From the NCBI GenBank assembly GCA_002632325.1, contig NSJK01000009.1, forward strand, positions 88,541-152,540: 64,000 nt of DNA, in the 5' to 3' direction. The notes beneath the pieces were generated by a model. The model saw only the letters and a list, made by a program, of their open reading frames with translations, made no database searches and was not told where the DNA came from. This DNA is from Lysobacterales bacterium. Lineage in GTDB: Bacteria > Pseudomonadota > Gammaproteobacteria > Xanthomonadales > Rhodanobacteraceae. The position numbers were made by a program, and so were the translations under genes. Below are positions 48,389-58,900 of the stretch, one piece after another; the stretch's first letter is position 1; the number at the start of each line of letters is the position of its first letter.

Positions 48389-48796
48389 TCAGGCCATCCA
48401 ATCATCAAGTTTCAAGCCGGGGACGCGCTTGAAGTGGCGGGTGTTGTGGGTGACCAGCGGCAGACCCAAGGTCAAGGCATGGGCAGCGATCTGGGTATCC
48501 ATCGCGCCAATGGCTTTGCCGGCCTGTTGCAGCCTTGCGGCAATCTGGCCATAGCAGTCCGCGGCTTCCACGGTCCAAGGCAAGGCGGGTAGCTCTTCCA
48601 GCAGCAAATAGACACTGCGGCGGCGTTTGTCATTCTCTGCCAGCAGCGCTAGCCCAAATCGCACTTCTGCGCGGGTGACAACGGAAATGGCGGCTTCCTG
48701 ACGGTGCAACGCCTGCAACATGCGCTTTTGCAGCACAGGCGATTCGTTGCGGACGAAGTAGCCCAGGATATTGGTGTCCAGAAGAAACTTGATCAC
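48389..48796 (-). CDS. vapC: PIN-domain ribonuclease toxin (VapC-like)
   Basis: A 135-aa toxin. The PIN acidic residues are D7 (LLDTNIL), E44 (TRAEVRFGL) and D100 (IGAMDTQIAAHAL); the fourth position is N118 in THNTRHF. This matches the type II toxin VapC, an RNase that usually cleaves tRNA or rRNA. Its ATG overlaps the stop of the upstream antitoxin gene by four bases (ATGA), the standard coupling. Confidence 0.93.
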   Translation of the reverse strand: MIKFLLDTNILGYFVRNESPVLQKRMLQALHRQEAAISVVTRAEVRFGLALLAENDKRRRSVYLLLEELPALPWTVEAADCYGQIAARLQQAGKAIGAMDTQIAAHALTLGLPLVTHNTRHFKRVPGLKLDDWMA

Positions 48797-49122
48797 GCTC
48801 GCCCCTTGGGCTTGGCGTTGCGCTTGGCGGGCACTTTCCTTGCTGCGGCCATGACCGGCTGTGCGAAAGGAGCAACGGGTGGCGCGTTGCGGCGCTGGGA
48901 TTCGGACAGAAAATTTTCGGGCAGCGGGGCTTCGGTAACGGCGGCCATCAATGCCGCCAGCCGCTGCTGGCGCAGCTGCCCTGAGTCCTTGGGTCGCAGA
49001 GTGAGTTCACCCGTCACTTCGTTGCGGGAGATCCACATTTCCTCCACGTCCACCCGATAAGCCTTGGGCAGTCGGATGGCTTGGCTGTGGCCGGTGATGA
49101 ATACCTTGGCGGTCGCGGTCAT
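48793..49122 (-). CDS. vapB: AbrB/SpoVT-type antitoxin (VapB-like)
   Basis: A 109-aa antitoxin. Residues 5-45 form the swapped-hairpin DNA-binding domain (AKVFITGHSQAIRLPKAYRVD, VTGELTLRPK). The remainder is longer than usual for VapB (about 75-80 aa) and ends in a proline-, alanine- and lysine-rich tail (AARKVPAKRNAKPKGRA) beyond the expected toxin-binding segment. A strong GGAGG lies upstream of the ATG. First gene of the pair; autoregulation is expected. Confidence 0.92.
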   Translation of the reverse strand: MTATAKVFITGHSQAIRLPKAYRVDVEEMWISRNEVTGELTLRPKDSGQLRQQRLAALMAAVTEAPLPENFLSESQRRNAPPVAPFAQPVMAAARKVPAKRNAKPKGRA

Positions 49123-49142
49123 GGCTGGCCTCCCTATGTATC

Positions 49143-49163
49143 TACGGAACCGTATCTATTCTA
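49143..49163 (-). promoter_or_regulatory. Probable vapBC promoter/operator
   Basis: On the minus strand TAGAAT (complement of 49158-49163) is a good -10, and an inverted repeat tacgg-tt-ccgta (49143-49154) covers the expected transcription start, flanked by gatac direct repeats. This is the usual place for toxin-antitoxin autorepression. The rest of the gap (49165-49415) shows no convincing gene. Confidence 0.55.
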
Positions 49164-49415
49164 TGACCGGCCAGCTGATCAAGTCAAAATCGATCGATAG
49201 AGGGGGCGGAGTAAAAATCCGTTTGAATCTCGAGGTGAGGGAGGGGCTGGTTCGTTCGCTTCAGCGTCGTACTCGGTGGCGCGCCAGCGAGCGTCCACGA
49301 CTACGCCGCCGGCACGCAGCGCCTTGCCGGGTTCGTCGCGCGAAAGAGAGGGCGCAAGACCGGTCGGTACGGGTGATGCGGCGCGTCGCCAGGTCTCGGG
49401 CGCGCGCGCTGACCT

Positions 49416-51116
49416 TCATTCGTTGACGTGTTCGGACTCGTTCTGGCGTGTCTGCAGGGTGCGAAACGCGACGGCGCGATTGCGTCCGGCGCGCTTGGCT
49501 TGATATTGGGCGCTGTCGGCGTTTTCGACCAGTTCCTTGGCGCTTCCGGTTGCGGCGTCGCGGATCGCATGGCCGATGCTCACGGTGAAGGTGATCGCGC
49601 GTTTGCCGACGTGGACGGTGAGACTGGCGATGCGTTCGACGATGCGCTCGGCGACCCGCGCGGTGGCTGCTTCGCCCTGATCGCGCAGCACGATCACGAA
49701 TTCTTCGCCGCCGTAACGTCCAAGACTGTCAGTGGCACCGATCTCGGCGCGGATCGCCTCGGCGACCGCGACGATGCAGGCATCGCCCGCCGCATGGCCG
49801 AAGTTGTCATTGATCCGTTTGAAATGATCGAGATCGAGGAACAACACCGACAGCGCCGTGGTTCCGGAATCCTCCCAGGCCTCTTCGAGCCGCTGCGTGA
49901 TCGCGCGGCGATTGAGGATGCCCGAGAGCGGATCGGTCTGTGCCATGTGCGCGGCGCGGTCGCGCTCGATGCGCGCTTGCAGGGTGCGATCGGCAAGGCC
50001 GACGGCAATGACGATTGCGGCATAGGCCATGCTCGCCGGAAAGCCATATTCGAGCCAGGTCGGTTGCGGCAGCGCGGCGATCAGTTGCACCACGCGCAGC
50101 ATCAAGAGGCTGAGCAAGGGCACCCACGCGAGCAGGAAGAAGCCCGCCTGTCGGTTGCCGCGTCGCCATGCCACCCAAGTCGAAGCCAGCGAAAGTCCGG
50201 TGGCGACCACCACGAGATAGTTGATGAGATGGGAGTGCCACAACTCCGGCTTCAGGACGGTCAACCAGGTCGCGGCAGCCAGCGCAAAGAACGGCCAGCG
50301 CATGAATCCGAGCCAGCGCGCCATGCGCGGCGCATTGCTGCGCAATTCGGCGAATTCGATGATGAACCAGATCGAGAATGCCGAGCCCAGCGCGCTCATG
50401 CTCTGTGGTATGTGAAAGCTGAACTGACCGAGCCAAGCGGCGCCCGGCAAGGAGTAGAACTCGCCCGAATCGGTCATTGCATACAGCACCACGAACAGGT
50501 CGTAGGCGATGAAGTAGAGGAACACGCGATCGCGCAGGATCAGCCAGAAGCACAGGATCACCAGCAGCATCGAGAACTGCACCGACACGAAGAACGTGTT
50601 CGCGCGCACGAAGCCGAGATCCGCTGCGCGATAGCTCTCGATGTCATCGACGCTGGCCCACACCCGGGCGACCTGACCGGGCTGTCCGATTGCCAGATAG
50701 ATGGGCTGGTCGCTGCGCAGTGCGGCTGGCAAGCGGTAGATCATCGCGCGACGCGAGAAGCCCTGATCGAGCCCGATGTCGTAGCGCGTCTTCAGAACCG
50801 CCTGATAGTCCGGCGGCGCATGCACGACCACGCGCGCACCGATTGCGCCACCGACCGCGAGCAAGGGAGAACTGTCGCGATGCCAATCTTGCGCCAGACG
50901 CAATTCGACCCATTGCAGATGATCATGCGGCGCGCGCGTCCAGGCCTTGACGGTTTCACGACCGGGTCCGGTGGCCAGCGCGGGAGCGGTGCTGCTCAAG
51001 TCGGGCGCTTGCGTCAGATCATTGACCAGGAGCAGCGCTGGTTCGGCCAGGGCCGCCGGTGACCAGCAACCCAGCAACAGCATGCAACAGCGCAAGATCC
51101 AGCCATGCATTCCCAC
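49416..51116 (-). CDS. 7TM-type (7TMR-DISM-like) diguanylate cyclase
   Basis: A 566-aa membrane receptor. A signal peptide (CCMLLLGCWSPAALA) precedes an extracytoplasmic beta-domain (about 25-175), then seven membrane helices (about 180-385) and a GGDEF domain with intact GGEEF (SLGRYGGEEFVIVL), preceded by DPLSGILNRRAI and DLDHFKRINDNFGH. The position of the RxxD inhibitory site reads GATD, so product inhibition is probably absent, unlike the GGDEF-EAL protein at 11.3 kb. The start is GTG 51116 or ATG 51110. Divergent from the acetyltransferase gene. Confidence 0.92.
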   Translation of the reverse strand: MGMHGWILRCCMLLLGCWSPAALAEPALLLVNDLTQAPDLSSTAPALATGPGRETVKAWTRAPHDHLQWVELRLAQDWHRDSSPLLAVGGAIGARVVVHAPPDYQAVLKTRYDIGLDQGFSRRAMIYRLPAALRSDQPIYLAIGQPGQVARVWASVDDIESYRAADLGFVRANTFFVSVQFSMLLVILCFWLILRDRVFLYFIAYDLFVVLYAMTDSGEFYSLPGAAWLGQFSFHIPQSMSALGSAFSIWFIIEFAELRSNAPRMARWLGFMRWPFFALAAATWLTVLKPELWHSHLINYLVVVATGLSLASTWVAWRRGNRQAGFFLLAWVPLLSLLMLRVVQLIAALPQPTWLEYGFPASMAYAAIVIAVGLADRTLQARIERDRAAHMAQTDPLSGILNRRAITQRLEEAWEDSGTTALSVLFLDLDHFKRINDNFGHAAGDACIVAVAEAIRAEIGATDSLGRYGGEEFVIVLRDQGEAATARVAERIVERIASLTVHVGKRAITFTVSIGHAIRDAATGSAKELVENADSAQYQAKRAGRNRAVAFRTLQTRQNESEHVNE

Positions 51117-51208
51117 GTGCCCCCTTTGACGTGCAGGAGCAAGGTAACAGTTGTCCGCGCTGCGGGGTTGCCCCAGATCAAGGCACGTGCCGAAAACCTT
51201 CGCGGCTG

Positions 51209-51216
51209 GCTACACT
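51209..51216 (+). promoter_or_regulatory. Candidate -10 for the GNAT gene (GCTACACT)
   Basis: TACACT (51211-51216), GC-preceded, ending 26 nt before the ATG. GGGAG (51231-51235) is the ribosome site. Confidence 0.5.
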
Positions 51217-51242
51217 CGAACTTGCCCATCGGGAGCCGCGCG

Positions 51243-51830
51243 ATGCCCACTGACAGTCCGGATTTTCGCCAGCGTTTGCAAACCTTGCTGCCGCGGATCG
51301 AAACCCCGCGCCTGTTGCTGCGTTTGCCGCGCAGCGAGGATTTCGAGCGCTACACGCAACTGCATGCCGATGCCGAGGCGGTGCGCTTCATCGGCGGTGC
51401 GCTCTTGCGTGCACCGGCCTGGCGCAAGTTCCTGCAGATGCCGGGCGCATGGATGGTGCAGGGTTACGCGATGTTCTCGGTGATCGACAAGGCCAGCGGA
51501 TTGTGGCTCGGCCAGTGCGGACCGTGGCAGCCTGAAGGCTGGCCCGGCACCGAAGTCGGCTGGGCGTTTCATCGCGATGCCTGGGGCAAGGGGTTTGCCT
51601 TCGAGGGGGCGGTGGCGACGATCGATTGGGCTTTCGCCGAGCTGGGTTGGAACGAGGTGATCCATTCGATCAATCCCGACAACCTCGCTTCGCAGGCGCT
51701 CGCGCGGCGACTGGGCTCGGTCAATCGTGGCCCGGGGCGGCTGCCACCACCGCACGAGGACGTCGCGATCGAGATCTGGGGCCAGAGTCGTGCGCAGTGG
51801 CTCGGGAACCGCGGCCGATTCGCTGGGTGA
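51243..51830 (+). CDS. GNAT family N-acetyltransferase (RimJ/RimL-like)
   Basis: A 195-aa acetyltransferase: IETPRLLLRLPRSEDFERY opens the family, EVGWAFHRDAWGKGFAFEGA carries the acetyl-CoA-binding [RQ]xxGxG/A-like loop (here AWGKGFA), and INPDNLASQALARRLG is the late motif of the RimJ/RimL group. The target is unknown (ribosomal proteins or small molecules in other members). GGGAG seven bases upstream of the ATG supports the start. Confidence 0.92.
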   Translation: MPTDSPDFRQRLQTLLPRIETPRLLLRLPRSEDFERYTQLHADAEAVRFIGGALLRAPAWRKFLQMPGAWMVQGYAMFSVIDKASGLWLGQCGPWQPEGWPGTEVGWAFHRDAWGKGFAFEGAVATIDWAFAELGWNEVIHSINPDNLASQALARRLGSVNRGPGRLPPPHEDVAIEIWGQSRAQWLGNRGRFAG

Positions 51831-52903
51831 GCCCCCCAGTCCACGCGTGCCCGCTGCGCGCCGTGGTGCCACGAACACATCCACTCGTGGCTCAGGCAAT
51901 GGTGCGTGCGGTGGGTTTCGCAAAGAACGCACGGGCACTGGACGCTGGTGCCGCACGCGAGCAGTGACAAACGGACGCTGGAATGCGCCAGCCCGAAATG
52001 TGCGCTTGACAAACACCCCTTTCACGACGACACCTCTCCGTGAGGACGCTCGGGCGGCGTTTCCGTGCGGTGAACCGTCGCCCGCGCAAGGACTCGACAT
52101 GATTGCTGGCTTCGTGTCAGCAGCAGGAGCGCTGCAACCATGAACCGGTCGTTCGCAAAAGCCGTCACGCCGCAGCTCCGCAGACTGCTTGAATGTTCGA
52201 TCTTGGCGAAGTGTGAGTCGGTTCACGACATGGCGCGCCGTGCGGCGGTAGCGTCCGGGTTCAGCAGATCCATGGATGAGGCTTGCATGAACACCATCCA
52301 GCGATCACGGGAACGATGACCCCACAAGGACATGGGTGCGATGACAGGTCCGGCGGATACAGCGCTAAAGGCAGCAGCTTCCGGCTTTTGCCACAGGACA
52401 AGGTTCCGGTCAAAGCCGGTCTTGTGGCCAACGGGCGCCTCGTTGGCGGCGGCGTGATGCTTTCGCATCTCTCGCTATCGGAACGTCTCGCATGCACTTT
52501 CAAAGGCGTCAACAGTCCTTCTGTAGGGACGCCAAACGAAACTTTGGCACCACCTTATCCATTCGGTACGGTTCATCCGACGGCGGCCATGGCTATGGCC
52601 GCCATCCCGCCGTTCGCTGCGAAGAGTTCTCCACATCTTGGCGGGGCGCGCAGTCCACGAATATCGAAGTTTATCGAACCATGCTGACCTTCCGGCCAAT
52701 GGAGCGCGAGGCCGGCGCGCGCATGAGATATTCTCCACAGCTCTCTATTCGCGCGTGAGTGGATCTTTCAGAAAGTGGAATGCTTGAAATGTCAGTCCAG
52801 CTTCGAGCAAAAAGGCGGACCATCACCACGCCCTACCCAGAAGCTGACTGAAAATTAACGAAAGAACGTGAAGCAGATGCTTTCACCATGGAGGTTTACC
52901 TGG
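51831..52903. other. About 1 kb without a convincing gene, preceding the RHS locus
   Basis: Several short frames exist but none has a good start, ribosome site and recognisable protein. A consensus -35 TTGACA (52006-52011) has no matching -10. Composition drifts from GC-rich to more AT-rich toward 52.85 kb. It may be degenerate coding sequence or an insertion scar next to the RHS gene. Confidence 0.5.
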
Positions 52904-55900
52904 ATGCGTTGTTTGAAGGATAAAAAATCGCCACTTAATCGGGTGATATTTGGCTTTCTGTATTCGGCTCTGATCACTCTGACACCGAATATAGTTCGCG
53001 CCTATGTGGATGTTCAGCCTGTTAGCGCAAGCAATGCGCCAGGATACTGTTCTGACGAGAATACGGCACCATGGGCGTCGGGCTCGCAGCTCGCCACGCC
53101 CGGATTTTGGGTCCGCCCGGGAAACAAAGGTGGGAGCAGTTGGGATCTCGTTTGGGACAGCAATCGAAGAAATTTAAAGATCATTTTGTATACCTATGAG
53201 TATCGCGGTCGTCCTATCTGGTTCATGACGGATACCAAGCCGTTGCTGTCTGATGGCACGTCTTGGACGGCGACACTCTATCAGTATGCGGCGCCTGGAG
53301 TCTCACGCTCAGCGGTTGGTTCGGTGGCTATCCGCTTCTTTCCGAATGATCCGACCCGCCTTGTTGCAACGTGGGACTGGGACGGACTGCACAGCAATGG
53401 CGTTTCGACCACGAAACAGACGGAGTGTTTAGGCAACTTCATTGAAGTGTCCCCTACCTTTGCGACCACCGATCTCGCTCCGGCCATTGACGGGGCATCC
53501 GATGCGCCTCAGTCTACGGGCTCGACAGGCGGAGCTGCAGATAATCTTGTCAACCAGCTCTTCTCGGGCTACTGGAGCCAGAATGGCGCGACAAGCGCGG
53601 ATGCGGCGCCTGGATTTGTCATTCACGTATTGCAATCTACCTATCCCTCTGCGCCGGGTGCAACAGCGGGTACATTTCAGGAGACTGAAATTCTATTGTC
53701 GTTCGATGCCAATGGACTTCCGGTTTGGCTGTACGGAGACATGGAAAGCCCATCATGCAGCGGAATGCCATGTCGGCAAATGCCGAATTCCGACGTAAGT
53801 GGTAATCTTCTGTATTACCAGCCGAACCCGAGCCGATATCCTGCCGGCGTTCCATTGGAATCCTGCACGGACGCTTGCGTCGTCTCACAGTCCGTGGCAA
53901 CCATCGTTCGATCAGTTACTGACGGACAGGCCGGGACCAAGGGAAAGTTCAAGGTAACGGGCTTGCGTAATCCACCCAGCAACATTTTTGGTGGCAGCAC
54001 TCCTGGCCAGGTACTGGTCAGCAGCAATTTCTACCCCTCAGTCGGTGTTGGCTCGAACATCAAAAAAATCCTGGGAGGCAGCACAGGCATTCAGCCGGTG
54101 CAGTATTCCTGCAAAGCTTCATCGTGGGCGTCGACCGCCACGTGTCCGATCTGGGTGGCGTGGAACACGACCGCAGGAACGCCCTGGCGCCGCAGCCTCC
54201 AAGATGGCACGCGTCGACAACTGTCCACTGCGTCGAACGGCGAGGTCATCGACGCCGTGCATGCAGGCGAGCATGTGGTCTATGAACTCTGGGATGGCCT
54301 CGGCGTGAATGCGACGACACCATCTGGCAATCTAATTGATCAATCGGCCGAAGTGCGGGGCTACGGCCCCAAACTCGGCAATGGGGATTCCGGCAGCGTC
54401 ACCGCGCCCGTCAATCCCGCAACACCCTCAGCGCCTGCGGCGTTCGCGGAGCCCGCCTTAGACGTCGCGTCAGATCTGATCGGCGCCATTTCCGCGGACT
54501 TCCGCGTCGACGAGGGCGGCAACGCAACTTATCGGATACCGCTGCTTGCGCCACCGGGGGCAGGCGGTTTCGCTCCCACCCTCGCCTTGACCTACAACAG
54601 CGGTGTCGGGATGGGCTATTTCGGAACCGGCGTGTCCCTTGAGGGTACATCGTCCATCGTGCCCTGCCGACCAGGCAAGGAATTCGGTGACACAGGCGAG
54701 CCGACAGCGTTGGCGTCCGCCTTTTGCCTCGATGGACAGCGACTTCTCCTGCAGAGCGGAGGTGATCGCACGGTAGGCGCCGAGTATCGCACAGAAGTCG
54801 AGTCATTCCGCAGGGTGAAGATCGTTGATGCATCCGTGCTGGCTGTCGGTACCAAGTCGGTCAAGACTTTTACCTTCTCCGTCAGTAACAAGGACGGCAG
54901 CAAACAAATTTTGGGCGGCGCCGCTGGCACGGTCGTCTCGTCATGTCCGTCTTGCAATGCAGGCTCGCTACTTGCGCCTGTTGCATGGCTTGAGGCGACA
55001 CGGTCCGATGCGGCGAACAACACCATTGACTACGGCTATTCGCCCATCAGCGACTCAGGGGAGCGCTATCTGCAGACCGTGAGCTATGTAGGCGGGGAGA
55101 TCGTATTCAACTACGGCATCGGTAGTGGGGTCGATACCAGCTACTCGAGGGTCCCGGTAGAAGCTTCGTCGATTCTCGCCCGAGTGCAGCGGTCAAAAAT
55201 CGCCACCAGCATCGATGTCAAAAGCGTCATCGGGGCGACTACAGCCCCGCTCCGCCATTACCAGATGACGTATCAAGACCCGATTGGGATGGGCACGGCG
55301 GGAGCAGTGCGGGCGAGGCTCACAGAAATCAAGGAATGTGCGGGCAGCGATGGCAGCAATTGCTACGAACCGACCATCTTTACCTGGGCCGACCCGAGCC
55401 TTCAGGTCCTGCGATCCGGAAACGAATCGTTCGGGGGATTGTACAACTTGAGGGCGCAAAAATTTGGAGACTTCAATGGCGATCACAGGACAGACATTCT
55501 TTGGGTCGACAAAAACCACAATCTGTACGCCACCTATTCAACCATGTCGACAGATGGCACTAGCTTCACTAATCAGCCGGTTTTGATCACCACGTTGTCC
55601 AATCGATTCAGAGAGGAAGCCCTGTGGGAACCCTTTGACCTGAATGGCGATGGCCGTGACGATGTGCTGTATGCCCAAGTCGACCTCATCGGGGGTATTT
55701 CTACACTTCAGTGGTATGTGAGCTACGCGCTTTCGTACACCAATGGATTCGCCGCCGGAGTACCTATCGCCGGGGTTCAACAACAAGTAGTCGGCAGTGT
55801 TCTTGGATCGCCCGGTGCAGGATCGACGCCTGGAAGCATAGGTACAGCGCCCGGCATCATCCTTCAAGGATCGAGCATGCTCAGCGATTTCGACGGAGAT

Positions 55901-58900
55901 GGCCTACCGGATCTGTTGTTCATCGGCCCGGGTGCGCTCCAGTACTCCATCGCTCTCATGAAGACGGGCGGTCAAGCCTATGCTTTTTCGGCCGCAGTAC
56001 CCGTTACGTTCAAAAGGAACGACGGCAGCATGTGCTCGCTTTCGTCTGAAACGCTTGGGAAGGAAAAGTGGTCCAAGACGGACGCCGTCGATCTGGATGG
56101 TGATGGCCGCGGGGATCTGCACTTCGTTCTCAGGCAAGATTCGCCCTGTCTTCAAGGTACGGCTCTTCCAGTTGATCCTGGGCAGACTGTGCCTCAATCG
56201 CCCGGCGCTGGCGATCCCATGCCAGCCGAGCTTCACAACTTCTACTTGAGCACCTTCAGCGCGCGTGGCATTCAGGGCGGAGCATTTGTCTTCCAGAAAT
56301 TTGACTGGATGGAAGGAGTCATTCCGTTCCGTGATACAACCGCTGGTAGTGTCTATGGCCGATTTCGCATCATCGATCTGAATGGCGACGGAATCATGGA
56401 TGTCGCGTTCAGGGGCGATTTTGATGACTATTCAGACCACGCGTGGCGCTACCGATTGGCTGGTGATGCAAAGGGCTCGTTCAGATGTATCGTGGACTGC
56501 TTGCTTTGGAGCGAAGAGGGCGATGGCAGCGCGGGCAGCATGGCCGTCGATGATCAAGTTCAATTCGTGGACTTTGATGGCGATGGAAAAATGGATTTTC
56601 TTTATCCGTCAAATGGAAGCAGGAATGGCGACAATTTCTACACTGTTCATTTATGGCAAGGAAATGGCTTTAGCAGTAGCTTTGTGACTACTGGATTCAA
56701 TTGTGGCGGTTCAAGCGACTGGTCGCGGACTTTCATGGATTTTGATGGCGACGGCATCCCTGATCTACTCACCCGCAAGAATGTCGATGATAGTGTTGGT
56801 TTCGTAGCGCAACGCGTCGGCAATCACCACACCCCAAGAAACATAATCACCAAGATTGTCAATGGTCTCAACGCGGTTACCAAGATCGCGTACGCGCCGT
56901 TGACGTTTGCGTCGGTTTATCACCGCGACTACGACGCGCCGTGGGTGATCAGCAACGGGCGTGGTTCGCCCGTTTTCGACGTGACGGCGCCAAGGACGGT
57001 GGCCCAGTACGTATCAAGCAGCGCGCCTACTGTTGGCAATCCGGGCGATGAGGCGGTTATCCAGTACTTCTATGCCGGCTTGAAGATGCAGGCGGGCGGG
57101 CGCGGCATGCTTGGGTTTCGCCGGGTGTCTTCGTATGACCATCAATCCGGTGTTGAAACCGATACGTACTATTCAACCCTATACCCAACAACGGGCACGG
57201 CCACACGCAGCGTAACGCGGTACGTCCCGACCTTGCCTGGCGATCCGTGCATGGGTGGCGGTGCTGATGGCCCGGCTTGCATCGTCCGTACTGCGCAGTG
57301 TTCAACCGGCCTCAATTCCACCTGTGATACCGACTTGCCGACGGCATTGCGGACGTTGCGCACCGTCACCGATAGCTGGGGATGGCGCGTTCAGCCCAAT
57401 GTGCTGAACGATCACCATTGGACTACGCTCAACAATGGCGCGCTTCCGGCTGCGACTGCGAGCTCGGCGGTGCGCCCCAATGTCTTCGTGGCGCGCACGG
57501 TATCCGTCATGACCAGCGCCGATTTGATCGGTGTTCCGATGAGCGGCGAGTCGACGATCTTCGATACGACGCAGTTCGACGACTTCGGCAACCCCGGAGC
57601 CAGCATTGTGACCAAGACTGGCGGTGTCACGCTCACCACGCAAAGTACGTTCACCTACAGCAACGACGTGACCAACTGGCGGCTTCGTCGCTTGCTGACT
57701 GCACAGGTGCTCAATCAGCGCGCCGGTGTCTCCAATGCGCGCCGATCGACTTTTGCCTACGATCCGATCACGAAGTTGCTGGCGTCGGAAACGGTGGAGG
57801 GTATGACCGGCACGGCGATCGAGTCACTGTCTATCGATACGACGGCGAGGACGGTCGTCAAGTACTACGTGCATGACGATTTCGGCAATGTTACCGGCAC
57901 CTATACCTGTAGCGCAGAGATACCAGATTCCACGTGCAAGGGCCTGACGGGCGGCAGCGCCAACTATATTTTCCATCCGGCAACCGACGGTCGCGGCATC
58001 ACACGGTACAGCACGACCGACTACGACAGCGGCATCTTCCCGCGGAAGGTCCACGAAGGGTTCTCCAACGGCGGCAGCGCATCCATCGACCGTATCGTCA
58101 GCGAGGTTCAGGCGCGCAATTCGGGCGGCGACCCTACGAAGATCGTGGATGCCAACGGCATCACCACGCAGATCCGTTATGGCGTGATGGGGCGCAAGCG
58201 TTACACGTGGGCAAGTACCGGCGCTTGGAGCCGCGTCGATTATGCGGCGTGTACGCCCAGCACGTGTCCAGCCAACATGGCTTTGGCCTACGTGTCCACG
58301 ACGACCACGGCGGGCGCGCCGATGGCCAAGGTCTTCTACGACATCCTCGGGCGCCAGGCGATACAGGTCTCGACCGGGTTCTCGGGCGAGGTCATCGCTG
58401 CACAGACGCAGTACGACGATAGAGGCAATGTCGTACGTCGGAGCCAGCCCTACATCGCCGCCGACGCCGGCAAGAACGCGGCAAGTGTGAAGTCCGGCAC
58501 TGCCGCCATTACTTGGACGACGACGCACTTTGACACGCTGAATCGGCCGGACACGGTGACGCAGCCCGATGGTGGCGTGGTGTCCAAAGCCTATGCGGGC
58601 CTGCAAACCACCACGACGCTACCCGCCAACGACAACGGTCAGGTGCAAACGCAGGTGCAGGTCAGGGACGGCGTCGGCAACATCATCTCCACCACCGACG
58701 CCAACGGGCTGACCGTCACCTACACCTACGATGGCTATGGTCAACTGACCGACGTCACGCATAACGGTCAGGTCACGCATACCGTGTACGACACGCTCGG
58801 CCGCAAGACCTCGATGACCGACCCGGATGCGGGTACATGGACCTATGTGGTGGACGACCTGGGCCAGACGATCCAGCAGCGCAGCCCGCGCGGGACGTGC

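Noticed and set aside
49165..49415. Possible gene fragment between vapB and the 7TM-GGDEF gene
   Set aside because: Short frames occur on both strands but none has a start with a ribosome site or a recognisable protein pattern.
52006..52034. Consensus TTGACA as a possible promoter
   Set aside because: The sequence 16-18 bp downstream does not resemble a -10 element and no gene follows within a plausible distance.
52283..52687. Plus-strand frame of 134 codons before the RHS gene
   Set aside because: It starts at TTG without a ribosome site, resembles no family I recognise, and competes with a similar frame on the other strand.
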